This document shows positions 47,830 to 59,499 of a stretch of DNA of 64,000 nt, one piece after another (position 1 is the first letter of the stretch; every line of letters begins with the position of its first letter). The stretch is from Gongronella butleri. Lineage: Eukaryota > Mucoromycota > Mucoromycetes > Mucorales > Cunninghamellaceae. A program made the translations under genes and the position numbers. The notes below the pieces were generated by a model. That model did not search any database and was not told the origin of the DNA. It saw only the letters and a list, made by a program, of their open reading frames with translations. Where the stretch lies: the NCBI GenBank assembly GCA_025201375.1, contig JAIWZP010000051.1, positions 62,001 through 126,000 on the forward strand. The letters run 5' to 3'.

Positions 47830-48620
47830 GATGCTTTGTTTCATTGCGCCTGTTTCAAGTCAAATTCATGCATCTGAAGCCTCTTTTGCTAGTGGACGCG
47901 TCGGGGCGGCTCCAAGGACGCGTTTCCGCTCGCCATTCGTCTGTAAAGTTTAATTTAAAATCACGAATTGGTTGCCAACCAGCAGGTCAGTGTCACTCTT
48001 TTTTGGCATGTTTTGTGGTTTCTCCCTACGCTGCCTCTTGTGTGCAAGTTTGGAGGAATTCTGGAGACCTATTTTTTCGATTTTGATTTTGGAGCTCGAA
48101 GATGGCCATTTTTGATTTGCGCTTGGCGCGCCTCCAGTGCGCTACAAAGCATCCCATTAGATGCTTTGCCCCGTGTTTGTAAAGAAAATCTGGAATAAAA
48201 ATCATAGGTCGACTAGACCGCTGTCAGGCAAATCGCCATTAAAAATTTTGTTGAAAGTGTATTCTCTCTGCGATTTTTAGCCATCCATCGATGAAACTGA
48301 TCCCTTTTGATAGAGATTCAGCTGATACTCTCGATATGTTAAAAGCGCCGTGTGTTATTTTATCGGTTGCCGAGAACATTGAGGTTGAACATTTTTGAAA
48401 TGCTTTAACGGCTTGCATAAGCGTACAAAGGTCCGCATCGAGCAAGCAAATATTCTGGAAACAACGCTAGAGTCCGTCTGATTCTACAATGCGATCGAAG
48501 TATACGTAATTTGACGAAGACATTGTTACAATTGTGATAATGTCAATGTTTTGTATTCATCTGCACATATCATCTAATTGATCTCTAGATTTCAAGGGCT
48601 TTTTGAAATCTTTTGCGGAA
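47830..48620. repeat. Degenerate dispersed repeat, copy 4 (keeps the empty site of the foldback element)
   Basis: 47893-48150 matches 28170-28430, and 48150-48470 matches 36880-37200. The position corresponding to the foldback insertion reads gattcTAcaatgcg around 48481-48490, with a single TA at 48485-48486 and no insertion. Past it, 48487-48610 matches 38243-38540. Confidence 0.65.
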
Positions 48621-48923
48621 CTTACATTTGCGTGTGGCGCGCCCTGACGCCACACGGATATTTGGCTATATTAATATTTAACGTCGTTTGCTCACACAGG
48701 CAGTTTATCTGGCTCATGAGCAATCCCTACAAGCTGCTTGAAATAAAATCAACACCCAAAGCGCATTTTATCATATTCTGCTCGTTGACCGGACCCAAGT
48801 TCCCCTGGCAAGCAGCCTTTCACGCTGCTGCTGGGTTAAACACAAAGAGAAGATGACAAGGGCCGCTGCGCCTCCTTTTGATTGTGCATCGTCGCCATTT
48901 ATTGTAGCAAAAATTGCACAAAA

Positions 48924-49321
48924 CTAGCTCTGATAATGGTATAGCGAGTTGTCCTTGGGATCTCTAGACAAATAATCACTGTTGATACAAAAAAAAAAAA
49001 AAAAGAGTCCATGAGCAAGCTGTCGTGATCATGGCGCTCCAGGAGCCTTCCGATGGCGTCGCGCATTATAATTATTTTTTTTTTTTTTTTTTTACCGATC
49101 AATCAGGGTCTCGATGCGCTTCTTGATGTCCGTGGCATCCAACGGGAATTTGAGCTGCTGGAAAAGTTCATTGACGAGTGCAGCATGCGTCAGAGTCTTT
49201 TTGGCCTTCATGATGCGCACAATGGCTGCTTCCAGCTTTAAAATAAAAAAATGCGTTAAAATAAACGCGTTTTGAGAATGATGGCCGTGCTTGAGGACAC
49301 CTGCGCTTTTTTTTTTCTTTT

Positions 49322-49362
<41 letters not shown>

Positions 49363-52312
49363 TGGTGTTGTCGATTGACCAAGACCTTTGCCTGTGTGTC
49401 CTTGTTTTCTTCTGGGCTTTGTTCCTGTTGGAGCATGTTGAAGCGAAGTCGGAATTTGTCACTAGTGAGCCCGGCATTAAAGGTGAATTTTTCGTCGTCC
49501 TGGATGTCTGCGGCATCCTGGCGTTCCTTGAGCAGAGCCTTGCTCTCGCCACGCGACAGCGACACCATGATGCGGCGCAATTCCTTGTCGTCGAGGTTGG
49601 TAGCCGTGGCGATCTCCTTGTACGTGAGCGTGTCGGCATCATTGAACAGCAGCAGCACTACTGCCTGGAATTGGCTTACGGCCAGCTCCTTGAGTCCCTG
49701 TGCGAATCGCGCCTTGACAGTGCATGTGCCCAGTGCATTGCGCCATGTCAGACGCTTGCCCTTGTGTGTGGCCTTGTAAAACGCCTCGTATGCATTTTGC
49801 AGCTCGACCATCTGAGAAAAAGGGACCCATGTGAGCATAAAAAGAAAAAAAGAAAAAAAAGAGCAATTGCTTACATTTTGAGGCATGATCACTTCAGACG
49901 ACGAGTACGTGGGCCAGAACGCCTGGGCAAGCACATTCACTGAGAATGCCGATCGTTGGTTTGATACATCCGCATATTCCTTGGATTCCTGCATGGAAAA
50001 AAAGGACACAAATGAGTCAGTCGCCATATTTACGCATTGAAATTGCTGGCTCTCTCCCTTACCTTGAATGCATTGTTGAGATCCAATGATATCTCAATAT
50101 CTTTGAACATGCCCTCGAGGTTCTTGGTAAAGTCAGGGCCACATTCTGCCAACAAAAGAGAAAATGCGTCAGCTCACACCTCTTTTTTTTTCTTTTTTTT
50201 TCATGGACACCTACCATTTTTGATCTTTTCCAGGACGCTCTTTTCCATGTCGTGGGCCACTGAGCGGTTGAGCAAGAGGCGCTTTGCGAGGTAGCGCTTG
50301 TAGAATGCTTCAAAGGTGTCTTTGCCCTGAAGGAAGCGGAAAATCACAAGGACGCGATCGAGGGTGGCCTCGAGGTCGTCATCGGCCTGCTTCTTGCCCT
50401 GAGCGCGCAACTTTTGATCGATGAACTTGGCCAGCTGTTCGGCAGGCTTGTTGTTGCGCGTGTTGATGAATTGCTCGAAGCTCTCCTTGAGCACATTGAC
50501 AAAGCTCGCATTGTTGCGGAACACCTTGTCCAGCACGTCGTCTAGTCGGCCCTTGTACGCAAGCAGTGACGGCACCATGCGATTGTCCTTGCTCGGATCC
50601 TTGATCATCTCCAAGCCCCGTTTCTGTAATGAAAATACACGTTGTTTAGCCCGCTTTTGGCTCTAATGGTGATTTTTTCTCTTTTGTACCTTGATGTATG
50701 AGCCAAAGGCTGCACGGAGACGATCGCGTCCATGGTGCTCGAGCAGGTAATCGTTGAGAATTTTGAGCGGTTCCTTGTCATCGTCGTCCATCATATTGTC
50801 AAAACCTATGGAGCGGTCAAGTTGAGTAAAATGCGCCAAATTCGTGCCCTGAGCGCTGTAAAAGAAAAATGGGTGGGACATTTTACCGCGATCGAGCAGC
50901 GACTCGTGCTGATCATGAATGAGATTCCGGATGACGCATTCCGCGCATGGTGTCTTTGTGCAGAATTGAAGGTATTTGAGGGTGCGCGCTGTTTCCTCGC
51001 GGATGCGCTTCTCGGCGTGCAGCAGGTACGCCTGCGGTAGCAAGGTGCGCAGCTTTTCCTCGGCCTCTTTCGCATAATACTCATCCGTGGCCGTCAGGAA
51101 CCCCGGCTCAAAGTAATCGACGTAAAGAGACAAATCGTGTAGCATTTGCGTCATGGACTTGATAAGTGTTTCGTCGACCGTCTCGCCATCGCTACAAGTA
51201 TAAAACGTGAGCCATTGCACCCTCTAACAAACACACACACACACACACACACACATTGAGATCTTCCAAGCCGTACCGGTGTCTTTTGATAAGATCAAGC
51301 AGCTGAGCAACCGTGCGTGCTTGGATGCGCGGCACCTCCATAATTGTCTTGCGGAACATGGTCTTCCCAAGCTCACTGGCAAAGAATAAAGATCAGAAAA
51401 AAAGAGGATGAGACACGTGGCAATGGTGAATTGTCAGATGGGTCGTACACGATGGAAGCGTGTTCTGTCTCACGCATCACGTAGCGTCGATCGAGCTCCA
51501 TGAAAATGTTACGGATGGTAGCCAATTGCTGGTCAAGTTTGGTCCAGTGGGTATTCAGTGTGTCGAGGAAGAGGGCCTCGTCATCGACGGCTCTGTCATA
51601 AGAAAAAGAGAAAAAAATGGCAAAAACGCGTCAATTTGCGCGCGTTTTCTTTCTTTTTCCGTTTTTTTTTTTCCAGCGCACTTTGAGAGGATCTCGCCTT
51701 CCGTATGGATGTGTTTGTCAAGCGTGGTCTTGAGGTTGTCGTGAAGAAACTTTGCTTGATTGTATAGGCACATGGTCTGGCAGATGCGATAAGCTTCCTG
51801 AAAACTTGTGGGGGTTTCTCCTTTGAGAATCGCGTTCAGCAGGGCCTCCAGCTTCTTCCATGACGCCTGGATCTTGTCGTCTGGCAGCACATCCGGTCGC
51901 GAATCGTCTAAAATGCACAAATCATCAGCTTTTTTCCTTTTTTTTCATTTTTTTTACATTTTTACCTTGCTGGCATTGCTGGATGACGATGCGGTCGACG
52001 AGCGGCTGGCGGCGGAAGCTGCCAAGTAGAGAGGCGGCATTGAGGCTGTCATTTGCCCTTGTTTTAGGTTCTTTTGGCACGCTTTTGTTTTCTGGTGCCT
52101 TTGACGCCGAGGCACGCGGCACGGCAGAAGACGACGTCGCACCAGTCGCAGGCGCTTTGGCTCGCACGCCACCCAAGCGGAATGAATCAAGCGTCGATTG
52201 ATTGCCATCGGGCGCTTTGCGCTTCTTGGCTAAGAAAAAAATGATAAAGGCGCGTCAATAGTCACGTCAATCAAAGTACAGCAAGACTTTTACCTGATTG
52301 TCGAGGAGGCAT
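48924..52312 (-). CDS. CUL4: Cullin-4 scaffold of CRL4 ubiquitin ligases
   Basis: Thirteen minus-strand exons: 52312-52294 (19 nt), 52229-51966, 51907-51682, 51592-51449, 51375-51277, 51191-50887, 50805-50690, 50623-50215, 50145-50063, 49988-49875, 49811-49362, 49235-49096, 48978-48924; 807 residues. The N-terminus has a nuclear-type signal (KKRKAP), then QSTLDSFR. Cullin repeats follow, then the cullin-homology domain: FEAFYKRYLAKRLLLNRS, KIKNECGPDFTKNLEGMF. The end has the neddylation block IVRIMKAKKTLTH (acceptor Lys about 753) and YLSRDPKDNSLYHY. The ECGxxFTxxLEGMFKD match places it in the CUL4 branch, which uses DDB1 as adaptor and acts in DNA repair, replication and chromatin. Head-to-head with TRS130 (185 bp). 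Confidence 0.93.
51230..51254 (+). repeat. (AC)n microsatellite in a CUL4 intron
   Basis: About 12 AC units lying within the intron between exons 51375-51277 and 51191-50887 of the minus-strand cullin gene. Confidence 0.95.
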
Positions 52313-52497
52313 GGATAAAAAAAAAAAGTGGAATGTATGAGAGTTGAAGGGAAAAGAGACGCCTTTTTTCAAAAAAACAGCGTCTTTTGAATCTTTTGTG
52401 TGCCGACGTGCTTGTCGGGGCCCGAAATGGATTCAAATGACCAAAAAAAGGCGCACCGAAGATTGTGCCTTTTTCTTCTCCTCTCTTTTTCTCGACT
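52313..52497. promoter_or_regulatory. Bidirectional promoter region, CUL4 (-) / TRS130 (+)
   Basis: 185 bases separate the two ATGs. The middle holds an imperfect inverted repeat (agagacgcctttttt ... aaaaaaacagcgtctttt, about 52356-52388) that could pair. No known factor site was assigned; dual promoter function is inferred from layout. Confidence 0.45.
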
Positions 52498-55400
52498 ATG
52501 ATGAGTGGCAAAAAAGTGACCGTCACCTGTAAAGCAAGCTGCCAGAGAACAACGCGAGAAATTGAGCCGCCTTTGACGCCTCTTTTGTTATATTTCGATA
52601 GACTGCGACGAATTCGACGTGTGGCCTCTTGTCGCGGATGATCTCTCTTCGCGGCTGCCGCTCAAGAACCTAGCATGGCAGTCAAACCAGCGGTCTGAGC
52701 GACATATTCCGTCTTTGGAGGTCGACCTTAAGCGCTTCAACTTTGAGCAGGTGCCGCAGCCTCTGGCAAGCACGCAAACCACCTTTCTTAACCTCTACTT
52801 TGTCTCTTGCGACGTAAAATGCCAAATTTGGGACTACAAAAAAGGGGAGCAACACGCGCCGACGATTTTTTTTCTTTTTCTTTTTAGGACACGGAGGCAT
52901 ACAAAAGTAAAGTGCGGCGGCAGATCCGTGCATGGATGGACATCATTCAGGGCAAAAAGAATCAAGAATGGCTGATTGTGTATGTGGCCAGTGCCGACGC
53001 AAAGAAGAGCAACAGCTATTTGGGACTTAAAGCCTCAGTCTACGACAAGATCCGCACAGATTACAACATTGGCAAGCAAGAGCGCTGCGTGTACATCCGG
53101 CTCAACGATGCCGACGGGCCCGCTTCGGAGCTGTGGACAACTTTTATTGAAAAGATGAAGGACAGCATTCTTGCAAGCTTTGATATGCAGGTCCACCAAA
53201 TCCAAGAGGACACGCGCCGCCTCGATATGCAGCGACACATGCCCGGATGGAACTATTGCACCTTTTTCATCCTAAAGGTACACATCTCAATGAAGGCCAT
53301 TCATGAAAAAGGCCGCGACGCGGCTCACCATCCATTTTTTTTACGCGTCAACAGGAAGGACTTGCGCAATCGTTTGAAATCATGACTCTGTACGAGGATG
53401 CGCTCATCCAGTATGACGAATTGGAGGCGTCCTTTTTCCAGGTCCTAAGAGGTGTGCAACAAAAAAAAAAAAATAAATAAAGAGAGAGAGAGAGAGAGAA
53501 GATGTCACATTGCTCATTTTTTCAATTTTTTTTTTTTTTTGTAGACAAGGCGCTCGCGTGGTTTGGTCATTTTGGCGGCACAGATCCCGAGGATGACAGC
53601 GGCAATATCCTCAATTTCAAGCGCAAGGACTATCGCGACTTGACCAACAAAAACATCATTTCCGTCTTTGATTTCCGCAGCTACTTGTTTGCGCGCCAAT
53701 GCCGCATGCTGCTCAAGATGCAGCGTGTCATCGACGTCTGTTCTCGCGCCCAGCTCTTTATCACGACATTTATCCCCTCGATCCGCGAGAATCAGGCCAA
53801 TCTGACGTCGCACTTTTTGGAATCATGGGTGTTTTCGGCGTGCATGAATGTGGTGAATGAGTGCGAGCCTGTCGCGGTCCAATTGGCGACGAGCAACCCT
53901 GATTTCATTCCGCCATACAATGCCGTCAAGGCCGATCTGTTGCTTACAGCGCGCCGTCAATTGGACAAGCTTGGTGTTTTGCAGGGCCATTTGCCGTCCA
54001 CGCCACCATTTGCCATCCATCTCGAGAGCCACACAGACACGGACAAGCCGTCCGAGAGTGGGATCACGAATCAAAAGCTAATTGAGGCCCTCACCTCTGT
54101 GAATGCCTTTGACAAAATGTATATGGCCCTCAGTACGCGCGCGATCAAGAGCTACGACGCAAGCAGCCGTGCGCGCGCGGCTCTCAGCGTCCACGGAGAC
54201 ATTGCCGCCTTGAAATAGTGAGTGGCATGCGGTAAAAAGGATTCGCATCATGCTGATTTTCTTTCTTTTTTTTTTTTACGTAGTGTGCGCGAAAAATACG
54301 ACGAGGCGGTGCGTATCTTTGAATCGATGATCTGGCGCTACGAGGAGCAGGATTGGAGCTTTATTGAAAACGGACTGCTGATCAAATGCGCCGACTCGCA
54401 GAAACGACTGAGCCAGAATAATCAATACGTCGAATCCGTGCTTGCCCTGCTCAAAAATACAAAGTGGTTGTCATCTGATCAAGCGCTCTACTATGCCAAT
54501 GAACTCATTGATCACGTTGGTCACCTTGACAAGAGTAAGATGCGCCACTGCATGCTACAGATGAAAAAAAAAAAAAAAAAAAAGTTAACAAACTTCTTGT
54601 TTTAGGCATCAAGCGGCCATTTGCGCCCATTTTGTCAATCTCCGTGGTGTCCATCATGGACGACGAGTCCATGGACAGCACGCAAATTCAGGTCATGATT
54701 GAGAATCACTTGTCCAGGGTAAAAAAAAAAAAAAAAAGATGTTTTGACATGTTTTGCACAACTCACGCATGTTTTCTCGTAGGACTTGACGTTTGACTCG
54801 CTCAACTTGCGACTGGTTGGCAACGACCCCGAGGAATTGTTGTTTTACATCAAGAGCCAGACGCTCCAGCCCGGCGCCAACACATATTACTTGACCAGCA
54901 ACGTAAGACGCGCTTTTTCATGCAACACCACTGTTGATCTCACTTTTTTTTTTAAAAAAAAAAAAACTCACAGGTCTCGACGTCGGGCAACTACGTGGTA
55001 GAGTCGTGTGAATTGGCCATTGGCAAGCTGGTGTTCCAGCAAATGTTTATGAATGCCGAACAGAAAAAGAAGGTCATCCGCTTTAATCACGACAGCAAGC
55101 GCCTGGTAGCCACGGTGGCGCAGCCTAGCCAAAGTAAGTGTCCCCCTTTTACTACGAACACGCTGGCTGACGTTAATTTTTTGCTATTCTAGTCAGTTTG
55201 GGCGAGCGTCAGTCGTTTGCAGTGTGCATCAAGGCACGAGAGAGCAATGTTGCGAGCGGCACGCTGCTCCTGGAACCACAGACCGACGGCTTGGATTTGG
55301 TGTTCACCAAGGAAATCACGGCGACGCTCACCAATGGCGATGGCGAGGCCAAGACTGTCACCCTTATTATGCGCGCCGATGAAACCAAGGCCACTGAGCT

Positions 55401-57100
55401 TCCCGCCATGGCACCGCATGACCAGCTGGCCTTCATGGTCTACTATGACAGCGCCTATAGCGAATTCGATTATCGCGTAAGCAGCCTTGCATGATCTTTG
55501 AGAATTTTCTTGTATTCATTCATTTTTAGATCAAAACATCGGTCAATTACACACACGATGCCAAGGAATATCAATTCGTGTCGGCTGACACCGTGTCTGT
55601 GGTCGTTCCGCTGTCGGTAACGGAGTCCAGCATCTTCCGCGAGACTTGGTAAGCCATCACCAACGAAAAGAAAACGCATCTCATGCCTTTTTTTCAGCAT
55701 TTTCCTCAAGGTAGAACTGTATTGCAATGGCAACCTGCCGGTGCGCATCCTTGGGTCGGGCCTGTTGCCGTCCAAGACGTATGCCGTTGAGAGCCAGTCA
55801 GAAGTCAATGAATGGGACCTGGTATGACCAAAGAATGGACGCAAATGCCGCATCTCTAAATCACTTGCCTTTACATAGACTCTGTTTCCTAAGCAAAATG
55901 CCACGTTTGTCTACAAGCTTGTGAAGCGCGGCGAAGCTGACCAAGGTATGATGACAAAACATTGACTTGTGGATCAATGTGGCGCTGACGTTTTTTTTTT
56001 TTTCCCTAGATGACGGCGGCTTGCAGCGGCCCAAGGTGCGTTTTAATGTCAAGTATCATACCCTGAAGAACGGTAAGGCTGCAAATGACGTTGGAGTGTT
56101 GATAGATTTTCTGTTTTTTTGCTCATTCGATTTGATACAGAGGTGGAATCGAGCGTCCGTGTGATGTTGGAGGCCAAGTTGCGCGAGCACAATTTGGGTC
56201 AGCACGCACCATACGTGTTTAGCAAGGTGCGCGACGCATTCTTGACGAGTGTCGACTATTGCAGCTACGGTCTGATGGACGTTGCGCATCTCGACGATTT
56301 TGATGCCGAGCTGTGCGAATCGTTCCTGCTGCACCGTGATCTCAAGACAAAGGTCGAATTGCTCGACCTCATCGAGGCCTTTTTTGAGGAGCATGAGGCC
56401 ATCACTATGAAGACCATCCGCGCCACCGCGCCTCCAGATCAACCCATCGCCTCCATCGCATTCCCGCTCGAAGTGCCCATCTCAAAGGTAAAAAAAAAAA
56501 AGAAAAAAAACTTATGCCGACACAACCCTCTCAACTTTTACTTTTTTAAAGATCATGCACACGGCAGAGCTGCTGTTGCCGCAGGACGGCGACTGCTTGA
56601 TTGTGTCCGAGGCGTGTCCATGCACGCTGCGCGTTACGCAGTCGACCTATTGGTGCGCTGAGGACAAGCAGAACGAGCCGCAAGAATTCATTTACGACAT
56701 TGACATTGACTATGAAAACTGGCTGCTCTCCGGCAAGCGACGTCTGCGTTTCACATCAAAGGTACAGAATCATGCGTGAATGCCAAATGCACTTTACTCA
56801 TGAATGCTTTTGATTCCTTTTTTTTTTTAGCCTGGCGAGACAACAGAGTTTGCACTCCAGCTCGTGCCTCTGCGGACTGGCAATTTGCTGTTGCCACCGG
56901 TGCGTGTGTCGTCTGTCGCATCGGACGTGTTTGCGGCCACGGTGTACGTCAACAGTGCGCAGCAGATTCTCGTCAAACCAAAATCCAAAACTGCCACTTT
57001 CTTCATCGAGCAACAGCAGCGCATCATGCCCATGTCCTCTTCCTATGTGTCTAGCCCAGACTCTGTCACTTCACCCATGCTTGGCCAAAAGGTCAAATAA
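52498..57100 (+). CDS. TRS130: TRAPP II complex subunit Trs130 / TRAPPC10
   Basis: Seventeen exons: 52498-52528, 52602-52813, 52888-53277, 53355-53451, 53545-54217, 54284-54534, 54606-54718, 54783-54902, 54974-55133, 55193-55476, 55530-55648, 55698-55821, 55879-55945, 56010-56072, 56141-56487, 56552-56761, 56831-57100; 1176 residues. N-terminal landmarks of TRAPPC10 are clear: DEFDVWPLVADDLS, FLNLYFVSCDDTEAYK, WLIVYVA, PGWNYCTFFIL, EDALIQYDELEASF, FDFRSYLFARQCRMLL. The C-terminal half is beta-rich, as expected for the Ig-like region. TRAPP II activates Rab11/Ypt31-type GTPases at the late Golgi. ATGs at 52498 and 52501 are both in frame. The exon count is high even for this genome. An (AG)n tract at 53481-53500 lies in intron 4. 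Confidence 0.93.
53481..53500 (+). repeat. (AG)n microsatellite in a TRS130 intron
   Basis: Ten AG units between an A run and the T-rich 3' end of intron 4 (53452-53544). Confidence 0.9.
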
Positions 57101-57659
57101 GGCCTCTTTCTCGATCCCTTCGTCCTTTCCTCTCTTCTACACACACCTTCCTTCTTGCCGCCACTAGATGTTTCGGCAATTTCATGTGCCTCCTCCATCA
57201 TTTATGATACCGATACAATTAAAAAAGCTGTGAACCACTTCAGCGCAGCCGCACCCTCCTGTCTTGCCATGAAAAATGGAAACAGTTGCACAAAAGCGGA
57301 TTTTTGCCATTTTGTTGCAGCCGAACGACTCTGCATTTTGAATTTTGATCCGCCGCTTGTTTTTTGAACACATCAGATATGATATCATCATAGACGCGGA
57401 CGTGAACAATTGTTTGGCTGCCTGTAGCCTCGCGCTATGATACACTCTTGTTACTCTGAATAATCACCATTGAATTATTATTATTTTATTTATTACGCAA
57501 CTTAATAATGTTTGATCGTTCTCCGATTTATTTTGTTCCAAGAAATACAGTAGTAGAAGCCAAACTGATTCGCATGGCTTGGAAGTGATCAGGCCATAAG
57601 CCATATTATGTAGTGACAAAATTTACAAAGTTTAATGCAAATTAGGCTAAAAGTGATTT
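57101..57659. other. Convergent intergenic region, TRS130 (+) / WDR53-like (-)
   Basis: AT-rich spacer between two 3' ends. No gene or RNA recognised. Confidence 0.5.
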
Positions 57660-59302
57660 TTACAACACTTGGTAGATGTTGAGGACACCATGTTCACCCT
57701 GGGCACCAGTGAGACCAGCTGCGGCGCATGTCAAGGTGTCATTGTCACCAGTCGGCAATGCCATCACGGCGTTTAGGCGCGTCATGGACGCCGGATCAAG
57801 CTGGTGTTGCACATGCAGCGCGGGCACGTCCTCTTTAAAGGTCCACAGCGCGAGTGACCCATTTGCTGATCCTGAAATCAAGCGCGTCGTGTCATCCTTG
57901 CTCTCCTTTGGCACAAATGACCTGAAATAGAAAAAAAATCCAGAATCACAGGTCAGCAGTTGCCACATACGAATGGATGCTCCGCGCTTTCTCGAATTTC
58001 ACTTGCAAGCAATTCACCATGTACGAATGGCCGTCTTGAAGGCGGTGGCACGGGTCGGGCTTAGCCAAGGGGCGTCGTTTGCCATCTGTCAATCGGAACA
58101 GCTGGATGGAAGCATCGCCCAAACCCGCTGCAAGCCAGTCGCCGTCGGCCGAAGTATCCATGGTATACACAAAGGGTGGGTTGAACATTTGCTCCGAGGT
58201 CGCGGCAAGATCAGCTTAACAAATCACAAAAAAAAAAAAAAAAAAGATGAATTGTCTCGTCGACGCCTTTTTATCAACGCGTTTACCCATGCCAAAGACT
58301 TCCAGTGGCCGTCCTTTGGAGAAATCTCGCTGAATCATCTTGCTATCCGAGCCGCCCGACCACACTAATCGGAGAAAACGCACATAAACACAGGTGTATA
58401 CACGAAATGATGCATTGTATTACCTTCCCATGCCTTTCGAGGGCTGAATTTGACCGCCATGCAGATCTACCGTGAATTTCAATGTCAATGCAAGTCAATG
58501 ACGCGTCGCGTCGCACGCATCTTACTGTGTCGTGGCTTTTGATCTGTTTTTTAAATAATTTATGTGTTGCGAGATCCACTGGTGACAAAATACAGTGATC
58601 AGACGCGTCTCGCTGAATTTTGCATTCCTTTTACCGATATTCACGGCACCCTCGTCGTCACCGGTGGCCAAAAAGGTGTGCTTCTTGTTGATGTCAATCT
58701 AAAAAGAACCCAAGGACGTGATGAGTGCCAGCAAAAGGAGACGCGCCGCGTGCATGTATCTTTACCGAGTTGATCTCGTCACTGCTGAAATTATATTCGC
58801 ATTGCGCCTCGGTCAAAATGATGCCCGGTTGCCGCAAATCGTATGTGAGCACCTAATTACAAGTGAAAAAAATAAAAATAAAAATAAAAAAACTAAGCTG
58901 CTGCGCCATTGTCATTGCCATTGACGGGATACCTGCCTTTGTGCCCGATGAGAGGTACAACAGCGCCGTGTCCGCGGGTCCAAAAGCAATGCTGGTCACC
59001 TTGAAAGCGAAAATCATAAGCATTGCGCGAGCTAAATTGCACGAAAATATCCTATTACAGGGTCTGCCAGGCCCTTGATGCCCTTGGCCACGCGTTGCGT
59101 ACGCATATCCCATAGCCGACAGGTGTTGTCCTCTACAGAAAAGAAAAAAAAATTAAGGCCTGGGAGGGACAATGGACAAAACAGGCGTACCAGCGCCGGA
59201 TGCCAATATATTTTGGCCAAGCGTCGTGTCTTTTTGGTGAGCCAAACATAATACAGGCGCAGTGTGGCCTTTTAGTTGTGCAAGTGGTGCGAGGGTGGCC
59301 AT
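57660..59302 (-). CDS. WDR53: WD40-repeat protein, WDR53-like
   Basis: Ten minus-strand exons: 59302-59191, 59132-59059, 58999-58937, 58852-58766, 58698-58635, 58578-58526, 58466-58424, 58364-58287, 58214-57971, 57921-57660; 359 residues, the usual length of WDR53. Repeats read LKGHTAPVLCLA, ASGAEDNTCRLWDMRT, VTSIAFGPADTALLYLSSG, VLTYDLRQPG, INKKHTFLATGDDEGAVNI, ICMAVKFSPRKAWE, VWSGGSDSKMI and LISGSANGSLALWTF, enough for one seven-bladed propeller. Human WDR53 is a DDB1-CUL4 substrate receptor candidate. CUL4 lies in the same window, but 5 kb away, so linkage is only suggestive. Phase between exons 3 and 4 is kept only if the intron starts with GC (gcaggt). Head-to-head with TSR1. Confidence 0.82.
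58853..58936 (-). other. Probable GC-AG intron of the WDR53-like gene
   Basis: On the minus strand exon 3 ends acaaag, followed by gcaggtatcc, and the acceptor is aattag before gtgctc. Using the nearby GT (3 bases on, after gcag) leaves a frame that hits a stop shortly downstream. The GC donor gives SSGTKVLTYDLRQPG, a normal WD40 strand pair. Confidence 0.6.
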
Positions 59303-59499
59303 GGTACAAAGAAAAAAAAAAAAAGAAGGCAAGAACGTGCGTTTGGACGAACTCAATTCATGCGGCATCCGGTTGCGCGTGCGGAATTTCAATTCGAGGT
59401 GGGGGTGGCTTACAAAATGGGCACTTTTTTTACTTTTTTTTTTTTTTCTTCCTTCTTGCACTTTTTTTTTTTCTTCACCACACTCACGTTTTATTCAAA
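59303..59499. promoter_or_regulatory. Bidirectional promoter region, WDR53-like (-) / TSR1 (+)
   Basis: 197 bases between divergent ATGs. It has an A run next to the minus-strand start and a long T/C tract next to the plus-strand start, so each gene sees a pyrimidine-rich leader on its own strand. No factor site assigned. Confidence 0.45.

Noticed and set aside
57660..59302. Functional CUL4-WDR53 gene cluster
   Set aside because: WDR53 may be a CRL4 receptor in animals, but here TRS130 lies between the genes; closeness alone is not evidence of a cluster.
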